DNA of 64,000 bases from contig OX578284.1 of the NCBI GenBank assembly GCA_951217055.1, forward strand, positions 42,435,467 through 42,499,466. Reading direction: 5' to 3'. A program made the translations under genes and the position numbers. The notes under the pieces are model-generated. The model was not told where the DNA came from. It did not search any database and was given only the letters and a program-made list of their open reading frames with translations. Positions 23,076 through 33,429 of this stretch are shown piece after piece. This stretch comes from Gerris lacustris. Taxonomy: Eukaryota; Arthropoda; Insecta; Hemiptera; Gerridae. Each line of letters starts with the position of its first letter. Positions within the stretch are counted from its first letter, which is position 1.

Positions 23076-23737
23076 ATAGTACCAAGGAAGTTAGATTTTA
23101 ACAGGAGGTAGCTCGATTTTCTCTTTTGTAGAACTATAATACGCCAATAGGAGCGCACCATGGCAACCGTCTTCAGAGGGGGAGGTGCAAAGGTTGGCAC
23201 CAAAGAGAGGAGGAGGAGGTGCAGGTGGAGGGGGTGCAACAGTTTACTGTTGGCTACACTAGATTTAATACCCAAACACATATCCACGATACAATTTTTT
23301 TGCCATGAAAAGGAAATATTTCAACACTGTCTTACAACTTATTTGATTTATGTGAAAGGTTATAAATATTTATTTTTTTCTTTTAAAAGCCAGAAAATGT
23401 GTCTAAAATGTGAAAATACAAAATATGACCCCAATCTGAATAGTGCATAGTAAACATATAAAAATATGTTTTGTAAGGGACACTTAACGGAAAAAGGCAA
23501 GAGTATAAAACATTTTAAGACTATACTTTTTTTTTATATTTTATGAACATTCCTTCATTTTTATTATTATTGCGGTTTTCTCTCGTCATAGTGTGCAAAG
23601 AATAAACCTCATTCTCATAATTCTAATAAAAGTTTACAATTTATACTTTATTATATCACTTGAGTTTCATCGTTGACCACTTTGGCTTGTATAATTTAAA
23701 ATAATAAAAGTTTACAATGTTTATGTCTCTCTAGATT
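23076..23737. other. Unique stretch with purine-rich patch
   Basis: No gene. 23176-23240 is unusually G/A-rich on the plus strand (GGGGGAGGTGCAAAGG, AGGAGGAGGAGGTGCAGG). It opens frames on both strands, but the low-complexity peptides resemble no family I know. Confidence 0.4.
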
Positions 23738-24051
23738 TTTTTTTTGAGGCACATAGCTTCCTCGCTCCTATTTCGTACACTTAAATGATTATATGCTTTT
23801 AAAACCTAATATTGTCCATATTATTGATTTTTGACTGCATTTAAGTATCTATTTAGCAAAATTTAAAGAGCGGAGAAGGTTAAAATTAATCTGGGGCTAC
23901 GTTTGACAAACCATCTAAATTTCATAAAAATCAGGTGAGTATACTTTTAAAGATATAGGTGTAAATAAATGTATGTATATGTGCGTGTGGAAGAGAAACA
24001 AATGGGTGCAGAAGGTTGAAACTTATATGGGACTAACAATGGGCTAATTAT

Positions 24052-24056
<5 letters not shown>

Positions 24057-24101
<45 letters not shown>

Positions 24102-24549
24102 CACTTTATTGAGTAACACAACTACATATATAAATGTTATAAGTGTTAATGATAAAAGTTTTCCCGGACATTGAATTACTTGAGAAAGGTAGTAGTCCAT
24201 TGACTACTCCTTTCGGCATGTGGATTAAAATTATGATGACAATACATAAGAATGATGAGAATACAATAATAAGAATTACGAGTAATAATAAAAGTGATTT
24301 TCAATAATTAATCTCATTCTTAGTAGGTCTCTGGGCCACTGCCTTTTCAGGCGGCGAGGTGGGTCGTCTGGGATGGATCGGGAGGAGAGGATTTCAACTA
24401 AAGGATTGGTGTGATTGGATAAGGATTCGTGAAATTTATGGTATCGGGATATGGATAGGTCTCTAACAAAAGGTACATTGAGGTCGTTATGGAGAGTGAG
24501 GTTGGAGACGTAGTAAGGAGCATCTGTCCCCGTCGAATTCAAACTCTTC
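24057..24549 (-). mobile_element. 5'-truncated Jockey-like LINE with poly(A) tail
   Basis: On the minus strand: the C-terminal end of a non-LTR reverse-transcriptase ORF, a 3' UTR and a poly(A) tail of about 45 bases (the T run up to 24101). An exact 11-bp target duplication, AATTATGACTT, flanks it (24046-24056 and 24550-24560). The long variable-size duplication, poly(A) and 5' truncation are the marks of target-primed reverse transcription. It sits inside family A and is therefore younger than that copy. Confidence 0.92.
24276..24549 (-). pseudogene. C-terminal fragment of Jockey-clade LINE ORF2 protein
   Basis: About 90 codons open from the truncated 5' edge to a stop at 24276. Recognisable blocks are TDAPYYVSNLTLHNDL near the start and PPRRLKRQWPRDL near the end. 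This matches the tail of Jockey-type ORF2 proteins (apurinic endonuclease plus reverse transcriptase), where a TDAPWYV-like motif and a basic RRLKR.WP.DL segment close the protein. Both catalytic domains are absent, so it cannot move by itself. The frame has no internal stop, which suggests recent insertion. There is no natural start codon. Confidence 0.8.
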
Positions 24550-24782
24550 AATTATGACTTACCATCAAAATTTAATTAAAATCGGATGAGTAGTTTTTAG
24601 GGTATGGTGGTTCGCAATAATTAGCGACAGACCGACAGACTGACAGATAGACACGGAACCAAAAATGTTCCTTGATGTCTGAAACGGATTTCTGTCTTGG
24701 AATTTTTGAAATCGGAAACATAAAACGATCACGTAACTTCCGTTACCTTCGGTAAGTTTGGAAACAATTGTCTGGTAATTAG

Positions 24783-25015
24783 AGTAGCACATAGCTTCCT
24801 CGCGTCCTATTTCCTATACTTTAATGGGTTCTTTTGCTAAATTGATACTTTAATTCGTGTAATAAATCAAAACAATTTTGATAGATTAAAAATAAAAAAA
24901 ACCGGGGGAAAGAATTAAATAAATTAGACAATAATGGCTTGTAAAAGCATAAAATCAATCAAGTACGTGGATGCGAGGAAGCTATGTGCCACACCAGTTG
25001 ACAGTCTATTTTTGT
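24783..25015 (+). repeat. Family A fragments in inverted arrangement
   Basis: 24783-24825 is a minus-strand 3' end (TAGCACATAGCTTCCTCGCG, TCCTATTTCC). From about 24830 it turns to plus-strand 3' half: TTTTGCTAAATTGATACTTT, AACCGGGGGAAAGAATTAAA, GGATGCGAGGAAGCTATGTG and GACAGTCTA. The junction is a head-to-head inversion of the same family. Confidence 0.75.
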
Positions 25016-25851
25016 ATGCGGTTTCTAATAAATATTTCCAATAAATAATAGGTAAATATAAACAAATATATTAAAGAGGATATCTCTCATAAATAAAGAA
25101 AATCATCTCCACCAAAAATAACTTTATTGAACTAGGTCAGTTTTTAATCTCACATAATCATTCTTTTTATAAATGTAAGTGAGGAGAGGGGGATTAGTGA
25201 AAAAGTTGAAATAGTGCTTTAAATCTGACACATTAATGTAAATACAAATACATCCATTAAGACAAAGGACAACTTTTTATTTCTTGCTTGACTTTCTCAA
25301 AATGATCTGTATAAAATAATGCATTTTACATCTTAAATATTAAATGTTTTTGACTCATGTTTTCATCACATGTATAAAATATATGTTTCAGACATTTATT
25401 ATTAATAAATTTCAATATTATTATTTTTAACATAAGATTATGCTCTTTTTTAAATAATTTATCTGTGGTACGGGGTTGAGTAAGTTAAAAGAGAGATGTA
25501 ACGCAGAAAAAGTATCTTATTATAGATGGTTTACATCTGCAACTATCATGCAATAAACTTTACGAGTCAAATCTCAATTTCAATCTTAAAAATAGATTTA
25601 TCGTTTGCTAAATATTTTCTTCTATCTCTCGTCTTTTCTCCTCTTCGAAACTGATTCTGAGAGGAAGTAATAAATATAAGAGAAACGAAAAATGGCGAAA
25701 TAATGTTCTCTAATAGGTTCCAGATGACTCCACGGTAGATAACTGTGTCAAAAAAAGGTGCTCTTTTCATTTTTTGAATAATGTTTTTCACCTGTGACCA
25801 ATTTATTTATTTTTGCTATTAATAGTTCTTTGATTATTCGAATTTTTAAAC

Positions 25852-25856
<5 letters not shown>
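25016..25856. other. AT-rich stretch, nothing recognised
   Basis: No supported gene or repeat match in this stretch. Confidence 0.4.
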
Positions 25857-25936
<80 letters not shown>

Positions 25937-25940
25937 TATA
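25857..25940. repeat. (TA)n microsatellite
   Basis: Nearly pure TA dinucleotides with one TATG interruption at about 25917-25921. Confidence 0.95.
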
Positions 25941-26138
25941 TTTATATACTTATGTAAAATTTTAATATTAATTTATTGTAATCACAACAAATTAAAAAAT
26001 ACTTATTTATCTCTCCCATATGCTCTTGTATATACATAAAAATATATTAATTTAAAATGTCTGCATTTCATTTAAAAAAAATTATTTATATTATATGTAT
26101 TAATCTTTTATTCTTACAACCCGAAATGTGGGTGATTA

Positions 26139-26143
<5 letters not shown>

Positions 26144-26227
<84 letters not shown>
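26144..26227. repeat. (TA)n microsatellite
   Basis: Uninterrupted TA dinucleotides over about 84 bp. Confidence 0.95.
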
Positions 26228-26230
<3 letters not shown>

Positions 26231-26520
26231 TAATGTATTGAGTTATTTATTCTTTCTTACTTATTCTTTTAAAATAATATTCTTAAACTTATATAAATAT
26301 TCGGCTGATATTATTTACAGACTTTCATCGTTTGACTGCCAAGATAAACTATTTTATATATTTTTTTTAATACATTAATATATTATGTAAATGTTGTCTT
26401 ATCCATAATTTAGTAATTTATGTATCAATTATCAGCTTAATAAACAAATGATGGTCAAGTTCATTTATTGCCCATTATTAAAAATAATAATTAATCTACC
26501 GAGATTATGTATAACTTACT

Positions 26521-26737
26521 TTTAGTTTTTCTAATAAAACTTTATAATTTAGTTTAAACTAATTTCTAATAATAATATAAAATTAGTTTTACAATAGAAC
26601 TCTTAAATTTAGTTTATATTAATTATTAACATTGTTTTAGAACTAGTTTTATGATAAAACTGCTTATGTTTAGTTTATATTAATTATTAACATTATTGTA
26701 GAACTAGTTTTATAATAAAACTGCTTAAATTAAACCT
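26521..26737. repeat. 60-bp tandem repeat, about 3.6 copies
   Basis: Each unit holds TTTAGTTTATATTAATTATT, AACATTATTTTAGAACTAG and TTTTATAATAAAACTGCTT. The second and third units are closest to each other; the first is diverged. Confidence 0.85.
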
Positions 26738-26929
26738 TAGCTATTCTGCTTTAATTTTTATTTGCTATAAACTGAAAATTTTACTCCTATAAAATTTTAT
26801 TTATTTATTTTAAAATAAATTTAAGAGATGTTTAACGGGTCATTGTTTCCACTTAATTTTTTATTTTTAGTAATATCAGACTTAATTTCTTCAGACTTGG
26901 TCAGTCAGATTCGTATATTTATTTTTAAT

Positions 26930-27070
26930 TAAAATCGTCGGAACCGTTTGTAAGAAATTTCAACCAAAAATCCAAGTTTTTTAGAGCTTAAATTAATATT
27001 TGATTTCGCCTCACAGTATAATTTTTCTGAACCTTTATTAGTTTAGAATCCAGGTGTCAGTACAGAGGGC
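26930..27070 (-). repeat. Family D fragment, minus strand
   Basis: TCGTCGGAACCGTTT, TTAGAGCTTAAATT, GATTTCGCCTC, TTTTTCTGAAC and CCAGGTGTC are the reverse of D landmarks (GACACCTGG, GTTCAGAAAAA, GAGAAATC, TTTTAGCTC, AAACGGTTCCGA) in the right order. Truncated before the B box. Confidence 0.65.
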
Positions 27071-28465
27071 AGACCGGGGAACTCAAAGAGTGTAAATTTA
27101 TTTAAATCGAATTTTCGTTCAATCACAATACTTTGTGTTTATTTATTTTACGTTTATGAGAAAGTAAAAAGAATAATCAAGGTAAGCAAAAAGGGTTACT
27201 ACTATAAGACAACTAATTCTTATTACCACACGATTAATTCAAAATGTTTAATTTAACTAAAAGGAAATGTATGGTAATAGTTAAGGAAGGTGTTGCGCAA
27301 GGGTATAGTTTCGGCCCTATACTTGTTTTTATGTACAAACCATTTAATAGTATTGGTATAATTGGTTGTTATTATTTTGTGTCCATATACACTGTACCAT
27401 AGAATTAATAGGTTAGTTAAGAAGACCAACACTATCTATAAATGTAACTATCTATAGATGCACTAGTCGTGTTAGTGGCTCTCAGAGAGATATAGTTTCG
27501 AATTTATCTCTAGATAGGAAATCTACAATATAATTGATTCCACTACTTCCCTTCTAAAATTATCTTTTACACTAAATTTACACTCGCTATAATTGCACGA
27601 AAGGAATTAAATATTAGAGACGATAAGTTGTCCAAGTAGTGCTACATATTATTTACTTTGTTGCTGCATTATAAATAGATAACTTTATTTTTTAGACTAC
27701 ATTAGAAAATATTTTAAAACAAACTTCTTTCTTTTATCTTTTTATTATAATTACTAAAAACAATTTGCATCCAAATATTATATGAGGTAATAATAATATA
27801 TTTTATTCTTATTTGCTTTAAGTTTTCTAAAATTAAATTAAAGCAAATAAAAAGTTCAACCCTGTAAAACACTATTAAAGTAACTTGCTAAGTTACTGAT
27901 TTGACTCCTAAATATGTGTATGTGCTAAAATAAAACTTTACGCCTCTATACTTTAAAATTAATTGTTCTGGCTTTAACATTTTTAATACGTTTAATTTAT
28001 GGAGGGTGAGTTCTATTTCACTTACATAATTACTATAACATTGTCGGTTGATCTGTCGTTAGCATATCTTCCAATCAATGATTTTTATTAAATATATTTC
28101 AAATTATTTATGTTATATCCGTCTATTATAATACAGTAAATAATAGATTGACTAGAGAAAACGAATTCCTGCTTCGAAATAATAACAATACTATAAAGAT
28201 ACCGGAGCAGTAATTCGCTTTCCACACCATCCCCTGGTATAGCCAGGGTATGGTGAAATTTATTTCAAACCAATTTATTTCTGCAAGCATTTTTAATGTT
28301 CTATTTGAAAGAGCTTACCTGCTAAAATTATGAACCATTAAGATTTTTAATTCTATGACTACTTTTTTAACTACTGGTAGAGCTAAGATATATATTATTA
28401 GTCATAACTATACTAATTAGTTAAATTATTCACAATTCTTAAGGTATTTTCTTTTTTTGTTTCAG
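27071..28465. other. AT-rich stretch upstream of candidate exon
   Basis: No repeat or gene that I recognise. A small palindrome lies at about 28222-28256 (CACCATCCCCTGG...CCAGGGTATGGTG). A minus-strand donor consensus (GCAG|GTAAGC) is at about 28313-28322 but lacks a partner. Confidence 0.35.
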
Positions 28466-28511
28466 GACATAACTTAAAGATTCTACAATTCTGGAGAGTT
28501 CATAAAATGTG
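28466..28511 (+). other. Candidate small exon with start codon
   Basis: A 46-nt segment is bounded by a strong acceptor, TTTTCTTTTTTTGTTTCAG (28447-28465), and a strong donor, GTGAGTGT (28512). It contains one ATG at 28507-28509 followed by TG, so it would be a 5' UTR exon whose coding part is five bases and ends in phase 2. Nothing else in the window pairs with it convincingly; the consensus-like donor at 1707 is the only other strong plus-strand splice signal I noticed. It could be a chance match in T-rich DNA. Confidence 0.3.
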
Positions 28512-29124
28512 GTGAGTGTATTTTCTATTCTTATTAAAGTACAATATCTTTGGGATATTATGCCTCTTAAAGGCTAAGTAATTCACGGAGACTTTCACTG
28601 AGATAATATTTAAACGTGTTCTTACTAAAAAAAATATTCATAGAAAATAAGAAACGGGAAACAACTGCATAAATTTAATTTTTCTTCATTCTTCAATTTC
28701 TTGTTATTAAGAAGAAGTTGTTATTATGAAGAAGATATTATGAATTAAACTTGAAGGTTAATAAATTAGTTTAATCATGAACAACCAGTTAACATATTTA
28801 TTTATTTTCAAAGGTTTTCGACATTTTGGTCATATTTAATTAACTCATAAAAAGTTAACCCAGTGAACATATATTAATTAATGAAATCCAGGCCTTTAAC
28901 ATGAATATTGAAGAATCATTAAAAACTTAAATACATAATTTTTTCTTGATGGGTATATTTTAGGTGTAATTAAATTCAATCAAATCTGGTTGATTATAAT
29001 TTTTTTTATTGTGAGACGTTTCGACCATGTATATTCATTTTAAGGTCATTTTCTAATCACAGTTGTTACTAAAAATAAAAACATATTAACAATAGTATTA
29101 ATTTAAAATTTTTACAGTTCCTTT

Positions 29125-29790
29125 TTAGGGTTTCGTTGTTAAAACCAAAAAAAAAAAAACCCTTATAGTTTTGTTCATGTGTCTGTCTGTCTGGTCTGTC
29201 GGTTCCAATAACTTTTGAATTAAAAGAGATATTAACATGAAACTTTCCAATATTAAAGATCGTTTTGACGCGCACACAGGAAAAATATAGCGATCTCAAA
29301 AATTATCAGCTGTTCAAATCCAAAATGGCGGATAACTCACGTCATGCGAAAAAAATATTTTTTTAAAATTGTGAGTGGGGTATCAAATGAAATGTATTGA
29401 AGAGTAGATTACAAATATATATACCACTTAGAGAAATTATTTAATTTAGGCGCCATTTTGTCAAAAAACATCGAAATTTTGCGTGTCCCCCCTCCCCCCC
29501 CTAAAATCGTATTTCCGCTGTTACTAAAAATATAGAAAAATATGGAAAATGTGCGGTCTGGTGGGCCATAGAAAAATTAGAATAGCAATTTTAACTGATT
29601 AACTGGGAATCCAATATGGCGGATAATTCCCACTACAAATAAAGATTCTTTTTTTTAAATTTTGTGTGGGATAACTATTTAAACGTATATCACCTGTTAA
29701 TTGTTTTATTTTCCACGCATTTTGCCAAAAAGCATGAACAATTTACGTCCCCCCCCTCCTTAATACAAATAGTTTTATGTTATGGATACC
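29125..29790 (+). repeat. Family C repeat, related to family B
   Basis: Begins TTTTTAGGGTTTCGTTGTTA, then ACCCTTATAGTTTTG and GTGTCTGTCTGTCTGG, and carries two similar internal halves (each with CAAATGAAATG/GGATAACT, GCCATTTTG/GCATTTTGCC and CGTCCCCCC). Its design matches family B (AGGGTCCGTAGGC, ACCCTTATATTTTCC, GTGTCTGTCCG, TCCCCCCC), but the sequences are only distantly alike. Confidence 0.6.
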
Positions 29791-30479
29791 AAAGAAACCC
29801 TTTTTACGTGAGACTTCACTAACAACTATTTATTTCCTTATATAATTAACATCAACTAATTGATTTGGACAATTAATATTTGAAATTCTCATTAAATTTC
29901 GATATTTTTTTTTATAATAAAAACAACATTTATGCACTATAAAAATACTTACAATTTGGTATTATAGTAATTTTTCACGGTTCTTTTTAATTAAATTTAA
30001 TGGGATGGTTGTTAATTGTTATAGGGATTGTTGTTTCATTTATATTTTTAATGTCTTGGACAATGTATTTTTTATTTTATTTTTTTTGTTAAATTTTTAA
30101 CTGTAAAAAATTCTCATGGAGGATAATTTTTAAAAAATCTAAATAATTAAAACCAAATTGAAAGTATTTTTTTGTTTCTACATTTTGATTCAATCATAAA
30201 AAATGTAGTAATTTTATGAGATTCCAAATATTTATAGTCAACATCAATTTGTTAATGATAAATTTTATACTTGGACAAGAGGAACTGTAAAAATTTTAAA
30301 TTTTACTATTGTTAATATGTTTTCATTTTTAGTAACAACTGTAATTATAAAATGATCTAATAAAGAATATACAGGGTCGAAAAGTCACACAATAAAAAAA
30401 TGATATTTTATGATTTTGGTAGTATTCATACTACGGAACGATTAAATTTTAATTTAAATCAAATTATAATTATAATTTA

Positions 30480-30615
30480 CCACGGGAAACAGACAGAGAA
30501 AAATAGACTCCAGCGCGGGGATTTGAACCATTTGGTTCCAGTATAGAAATATAGAGGCCAATGGTTCAAATCCCCGCGCTGGAGTCTATTTTTCTCTGTG
30601 TGTTTCCCGTGGTAA
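30480..30615. repeat. tRNA-SINE palindrome (T-arm hairpin)
   Basis: GGGAAACAGACAGAG, ACTCCAGCGCGGGGATTTG and AACCATTTGG are mirrored by CCAATGGTTC, AAATCCCCGCGCTGGAGT and CTCTGTGTGTTTCCC. GGTTCAAATCCCC is a B-box-like tRNA T arm, present in both directions. The anticodon arm (CAGTATAGAAATATAGAGG) is decayed. Not a functional tRNA. Confidence 0.75.
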
Positions 30616-30647
30616 ATAATAATTATAATTTGATTTAAAATAAAATA

Positions 30648-31071
30648 GACTGCCAATTTGTGTGGCACATAGCTTCCTCGCATCCTATCTGTACTACATT
30701 TTTTTTTAACATTAAAATTATTGTTATATTACTTTGATTCTTATTGTGTAAAAACTATTAATAGTTTTAGCGATCTTTAAGACTTCATAGCGGTGTCGCT
30801 GTTGGTTTTACTAAAAAATTGTATTTGAAAAAAATGTTTGTCTCATTAAATAGGTGAAGTTAGATTTTTTCCCCGACCAAAAATTCCATTTTTTAAATTT
30901 TAAGTTCACGTTTACGCGAGCGTAGCTCGTGAACGCTTGAACGGATAACGCTGTCCAACGAACTCGTCCTGGGCATTGGTAAAACGAACATGTCTACTAA
31001 ATTTCATCAAAATCGGTTGACATTTACTCAAGTTATCGTCGCACGTTTCATTATTCGCGGACACACAGACC

Positions 31072-31131
<60 letters not shown>

Positions 31132-31261
31132 CGAGACCAAAAATGTTCCCTGATGTCTGAAACGGATTTCTGTCTTGGAATTTTTAAAATCGGAGGCATA
31201 AAAGTTTTTCTTTCTCAAAAGTGAACACAATGCTTCCGTTACCTTCGGTAAGCTCGGAAGC
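30648..31261 (-). repeat. Family A repeat, minus strand, 5' end complete
   Basis: Reads AGACTGCCAATTTGTGTGGC at the 3' edge and ends GGTAAGCTCGGAAGC at the 5' edge. Much of the 3' half is replaced by unrelated sequence (about 30700-30980). The GTCTGTCTG block has expanded into a pure GACA array. Confidence 0.8.
31069..31130. repeat. (GACA)n microsatellite inside family A
   Basis: About 15 tandem GACA units. Other A copies have only two to four GTCTG steps here, so this is an expansion seeded by the repeat. It generates the repeated CLSV peptides in minus-strand frames, which are not a gene. Confidence 0.9.
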
Positions 31262-31427
31262 AAAAATGATAATAAACCAGATTTGATTGAATTTAATTAT
31301 ACCTAAAAAATATATTCATCAAGAAAAAAGTATTTACACAAATAAAAGGTGTTTAATTTTTACAACGTTATTCGAGGGAAAAAATATTATTTAAATCTCA
31401 TACAAATTATAATAATATAATACATTA

Positions 31428-31659
31428 AATGATGTATTTTGACTTGGGTCTTCAGGGGTTATAAAAAACACTTTTTTATGTATAAAAAGGTGATATTTCA
31501 TCCCTTAATTGGGATATCTTCAAACCTTGTTTTGAGGGAAACCTTAATATCTTCAAACAAGGTTTGAAGATATCCCAATTAAGGGATGAAATATCACCTT
31601 TTTATACATAAAAAAGTGTTTTTTATAACCCCTGAAGACCCAAGTCAAAATACATCATT
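31428..31659. repeat. Perfect inverted repeat with 105-bp arms
   Basis: 31428-31532 and 31555-31659 are exact reverse complements by my reading (AATGATGTATTTTGACTTGG ... TCAAACCTTGTTT), separated by only 22 bases. The flanks (ACATTA, ATAAAT) show no certain duplication. There is no decay between the arms, unlike all other foldbacks here. A transcript across it would form a 105-bp hairpin; a young foldback MITE is the simplest reading. Confidence 0.9.
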
Positions 31660-32541
31660 ATAAATATATAGGGGACAGCAAAAGTAAAAATGGATAATAC
31701 ATTAAAATTTTACGGTTTTTATTTATAAGGAGTAGTTAATACTACATATATAAAATTAATTATTAATTTTAATAATTTCTAACTTAGAAATTAGTATTAA
31801 GTTTCTATTGTGGTTGTTTGTTTTCAAGGAACAGTTCTAAAATAAGTTAAACACAATGGAAAGTCAAAGTATATCTTGGCAAGGAGCTAGCCGCTTCATT
31901 ATGTCTTATCCATTCAATAGGGCCGTAAGAATTTATAATCTGCAATAACATACTTCGGTATTAAGTATCTAATATGATATTATTCTAAATATTTTTATTG
32001 AATAGGAATTTTAGAAATCTACAGTTTTCATTCATATCAAGCAAATTATTCTATGCCTTCGATGGTCGTATTATCGCTGTACTTTATAAACATAAATTAT
32101 ATTTATAATATAAAAATGAGATAAATGTGGATCCCAAGAACAGAAGATAAAATGTTTTATTGTATTTTGATTTTGATTTGTATTTATAATCATTATGAAC
32201 AGTTTAGGCTTTAGAGATAAAATCCGTCTATTTTAAAAGTTAAACATATTATTTTCCCCTCACCACTTAAGACTTGTCACAAACTGTCATTGTAAATGTA
32301 GTCTAAAATTAACAATGTTTAATGTGGCTTTTAGTCTTCGTAGGAGTTTTGTTTTGAACCATAACTTTTTTTTTTAGATAAATATATCTTTCTAAAACTT
32401 AAATTAGCCACCGTTGACCTCTTTAAAAGAAAATAAATTGAAACAAGCCCATAAATTAAAATGTTGTACATTAATTTAAACAACTAATTAATATCAGATA
32501 ATAATTTATTGTTACAAACCAGACTTCACGTTTAAAATGAG
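31660..32541. other. AT-rich stretch, nothing recognised
   Basis: No gene or repeat that I can match. Confidence 0.4.
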
Positions 32542-33287
32542 ACTCCATTTTTTCCAGAGACGTTTCGACCCTTCCTAAGGTCATCATCAGTCTTTGCTTC
32601 TATATTCATACAATCATTTAATCAGATGATTAATACACATGCTTAATCACATCATGGTGTGTAATATATTATGTAAAACTTATATTTAACAAATACATAT
32701 TTTTATTCTACATACTTACATTTAGTGAAGAGTTTGGAAGATATTTAATACTTTTTAATGCCAAATTTCAAATTCTGTCTCCATAAGAGAGCGTCACTAC
32801 TTGTCAATTTTTTTTTAAAATAAAACTTAAACGATTATTGTAACATAAGAACAAAACAATTTAAAAAACTATAAACAATACACATAGATATGAATAGTTT
32901 AAACATTAATAAAAATTCTTTTAAACATAACATTATTACAAGCAACTAAACCCTCAATACCAAGAGGTATATGTGGTATTTAACATTAAATTCTACACCG
33001 AGAACATTCAAATATCTTAAGTCAAAAATAAAATAGAATTACTAATTAAAAACTATTTACAGATTACAACCATATTGAAGAAAATGATACTTTACTTAAA
33101 TTAGATAATTATATTAATAAATTATTAATTGTTATTGTAGAAAATTTGGAGAATAAAATGTGGTCACATCAGTAAAGTAGAGAATAAAGAATGTGTATTA
33201 ATTATCTGATTAAATGATTAAATGAATATAGAAAAAGACTGATGATGTCCTTAGGAAGGGTCGAAACGTCTCTGGAAAAAATGGAGT
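32542..33287. mobile_element. Element with 96-bp inverted ends and CTGATGATG/GAAAC hairpin
   Basis: The ends 32542-32637 and 33192-33287 are near-exact inverted copies starting ACTCCATTTTTTCCAGAGAC. Each arm holds CTGATGATG-(A/T)CC-TTAGGAAG-GG-TCGAAAC-GTC, which can fold as a hairpin with a TGATGAT/GAAAC internal loop. The middle is AT-rich without a gene. A similar motif is in the 28942 element. Class unknown. Confidence 0.8.
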
Positions 33288-33429
33288 AATTCTGTTTATT
33301 TACACCTTATCACACATCGAAAATAACGACAATTAAATATTTAAAAAGGTGTTTTCAACAAATCTTATAATGAGACTTATTTGATTTAGTATTCATTTTT
33401 TAACCCAAGCTTTCTCCCTTTGCAATTAT

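Larger units (their letters stand above)
23738..24780 (-). repeat. Family A repeat, minus strand, split by a LINE
   Basis: 23738-24056 gives the 3' half (GGCACATAGCTTCCTCGC..., GGGGCTACGTTTGACAAACC, GAAGAGAAACAAATGGG, CAATGGGCTAATTATGAC). 24550-24780 gives the 5' half (TTATGACTTACCATCAAAA, TCTGAAACGGATTTCTGTC, CTTCCGTTACCTTCGG). The two meet exactly at the duplicated AATTATGACTT created by the LINE insertion. Confidence 0.87.
30405..31261 (-). mobile_element. Composite insertion: family A plus tRNA-SINE hairpin
   Basis: The 857-bp insert is flanked by AAAAATGAT at 30396-30404 and 31262-31270. On the minus strand it begins with the exact 5' end of family A, ends A at 30648, and continues into tRNA-SINE sequence that folds back on itself and ends with the SINE tail (GTAGTATGAATACTACC, AAAATCATAAAAT). 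One duplication bounds both parts, so they appear to have moved together or to have been joined before insertion. Confidence 0.75.
28942..31335. mobile_element. Long-TIR element interrupted by two insertions
   Basis: The left arm 28942-29125 (TTCTTGATGGGTATATTTT, AGGTGTAATTAAATTCAATC, GAGACGTTTCGACC, ACAGTTGTTACTAAAAAT, TTTTTACAGTTCC) is mirrored by 30281-30404 (GGAACTGTAAAAATTT ... GGTCGAAAAGTCACACAAT) and then 31267-31335 (ACCAGATTTGATTGAATTT ... ATTCATCAAGAAAAAA). The right arm is cut by the 30405-31261 insertion. A family C repeat occupies much of the interior. No transposase frame. Confidence 0.8.

Noticed and set aside
30912..31263. Minus-strand open frames with repeated CLSV peptides, echoed in other family A copies (for example 40352-40600).
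   Set aside because: They arise from the (GACA)n expansion and the GTCTGTCTG block; starts, stops and frame are not conserved between copies.
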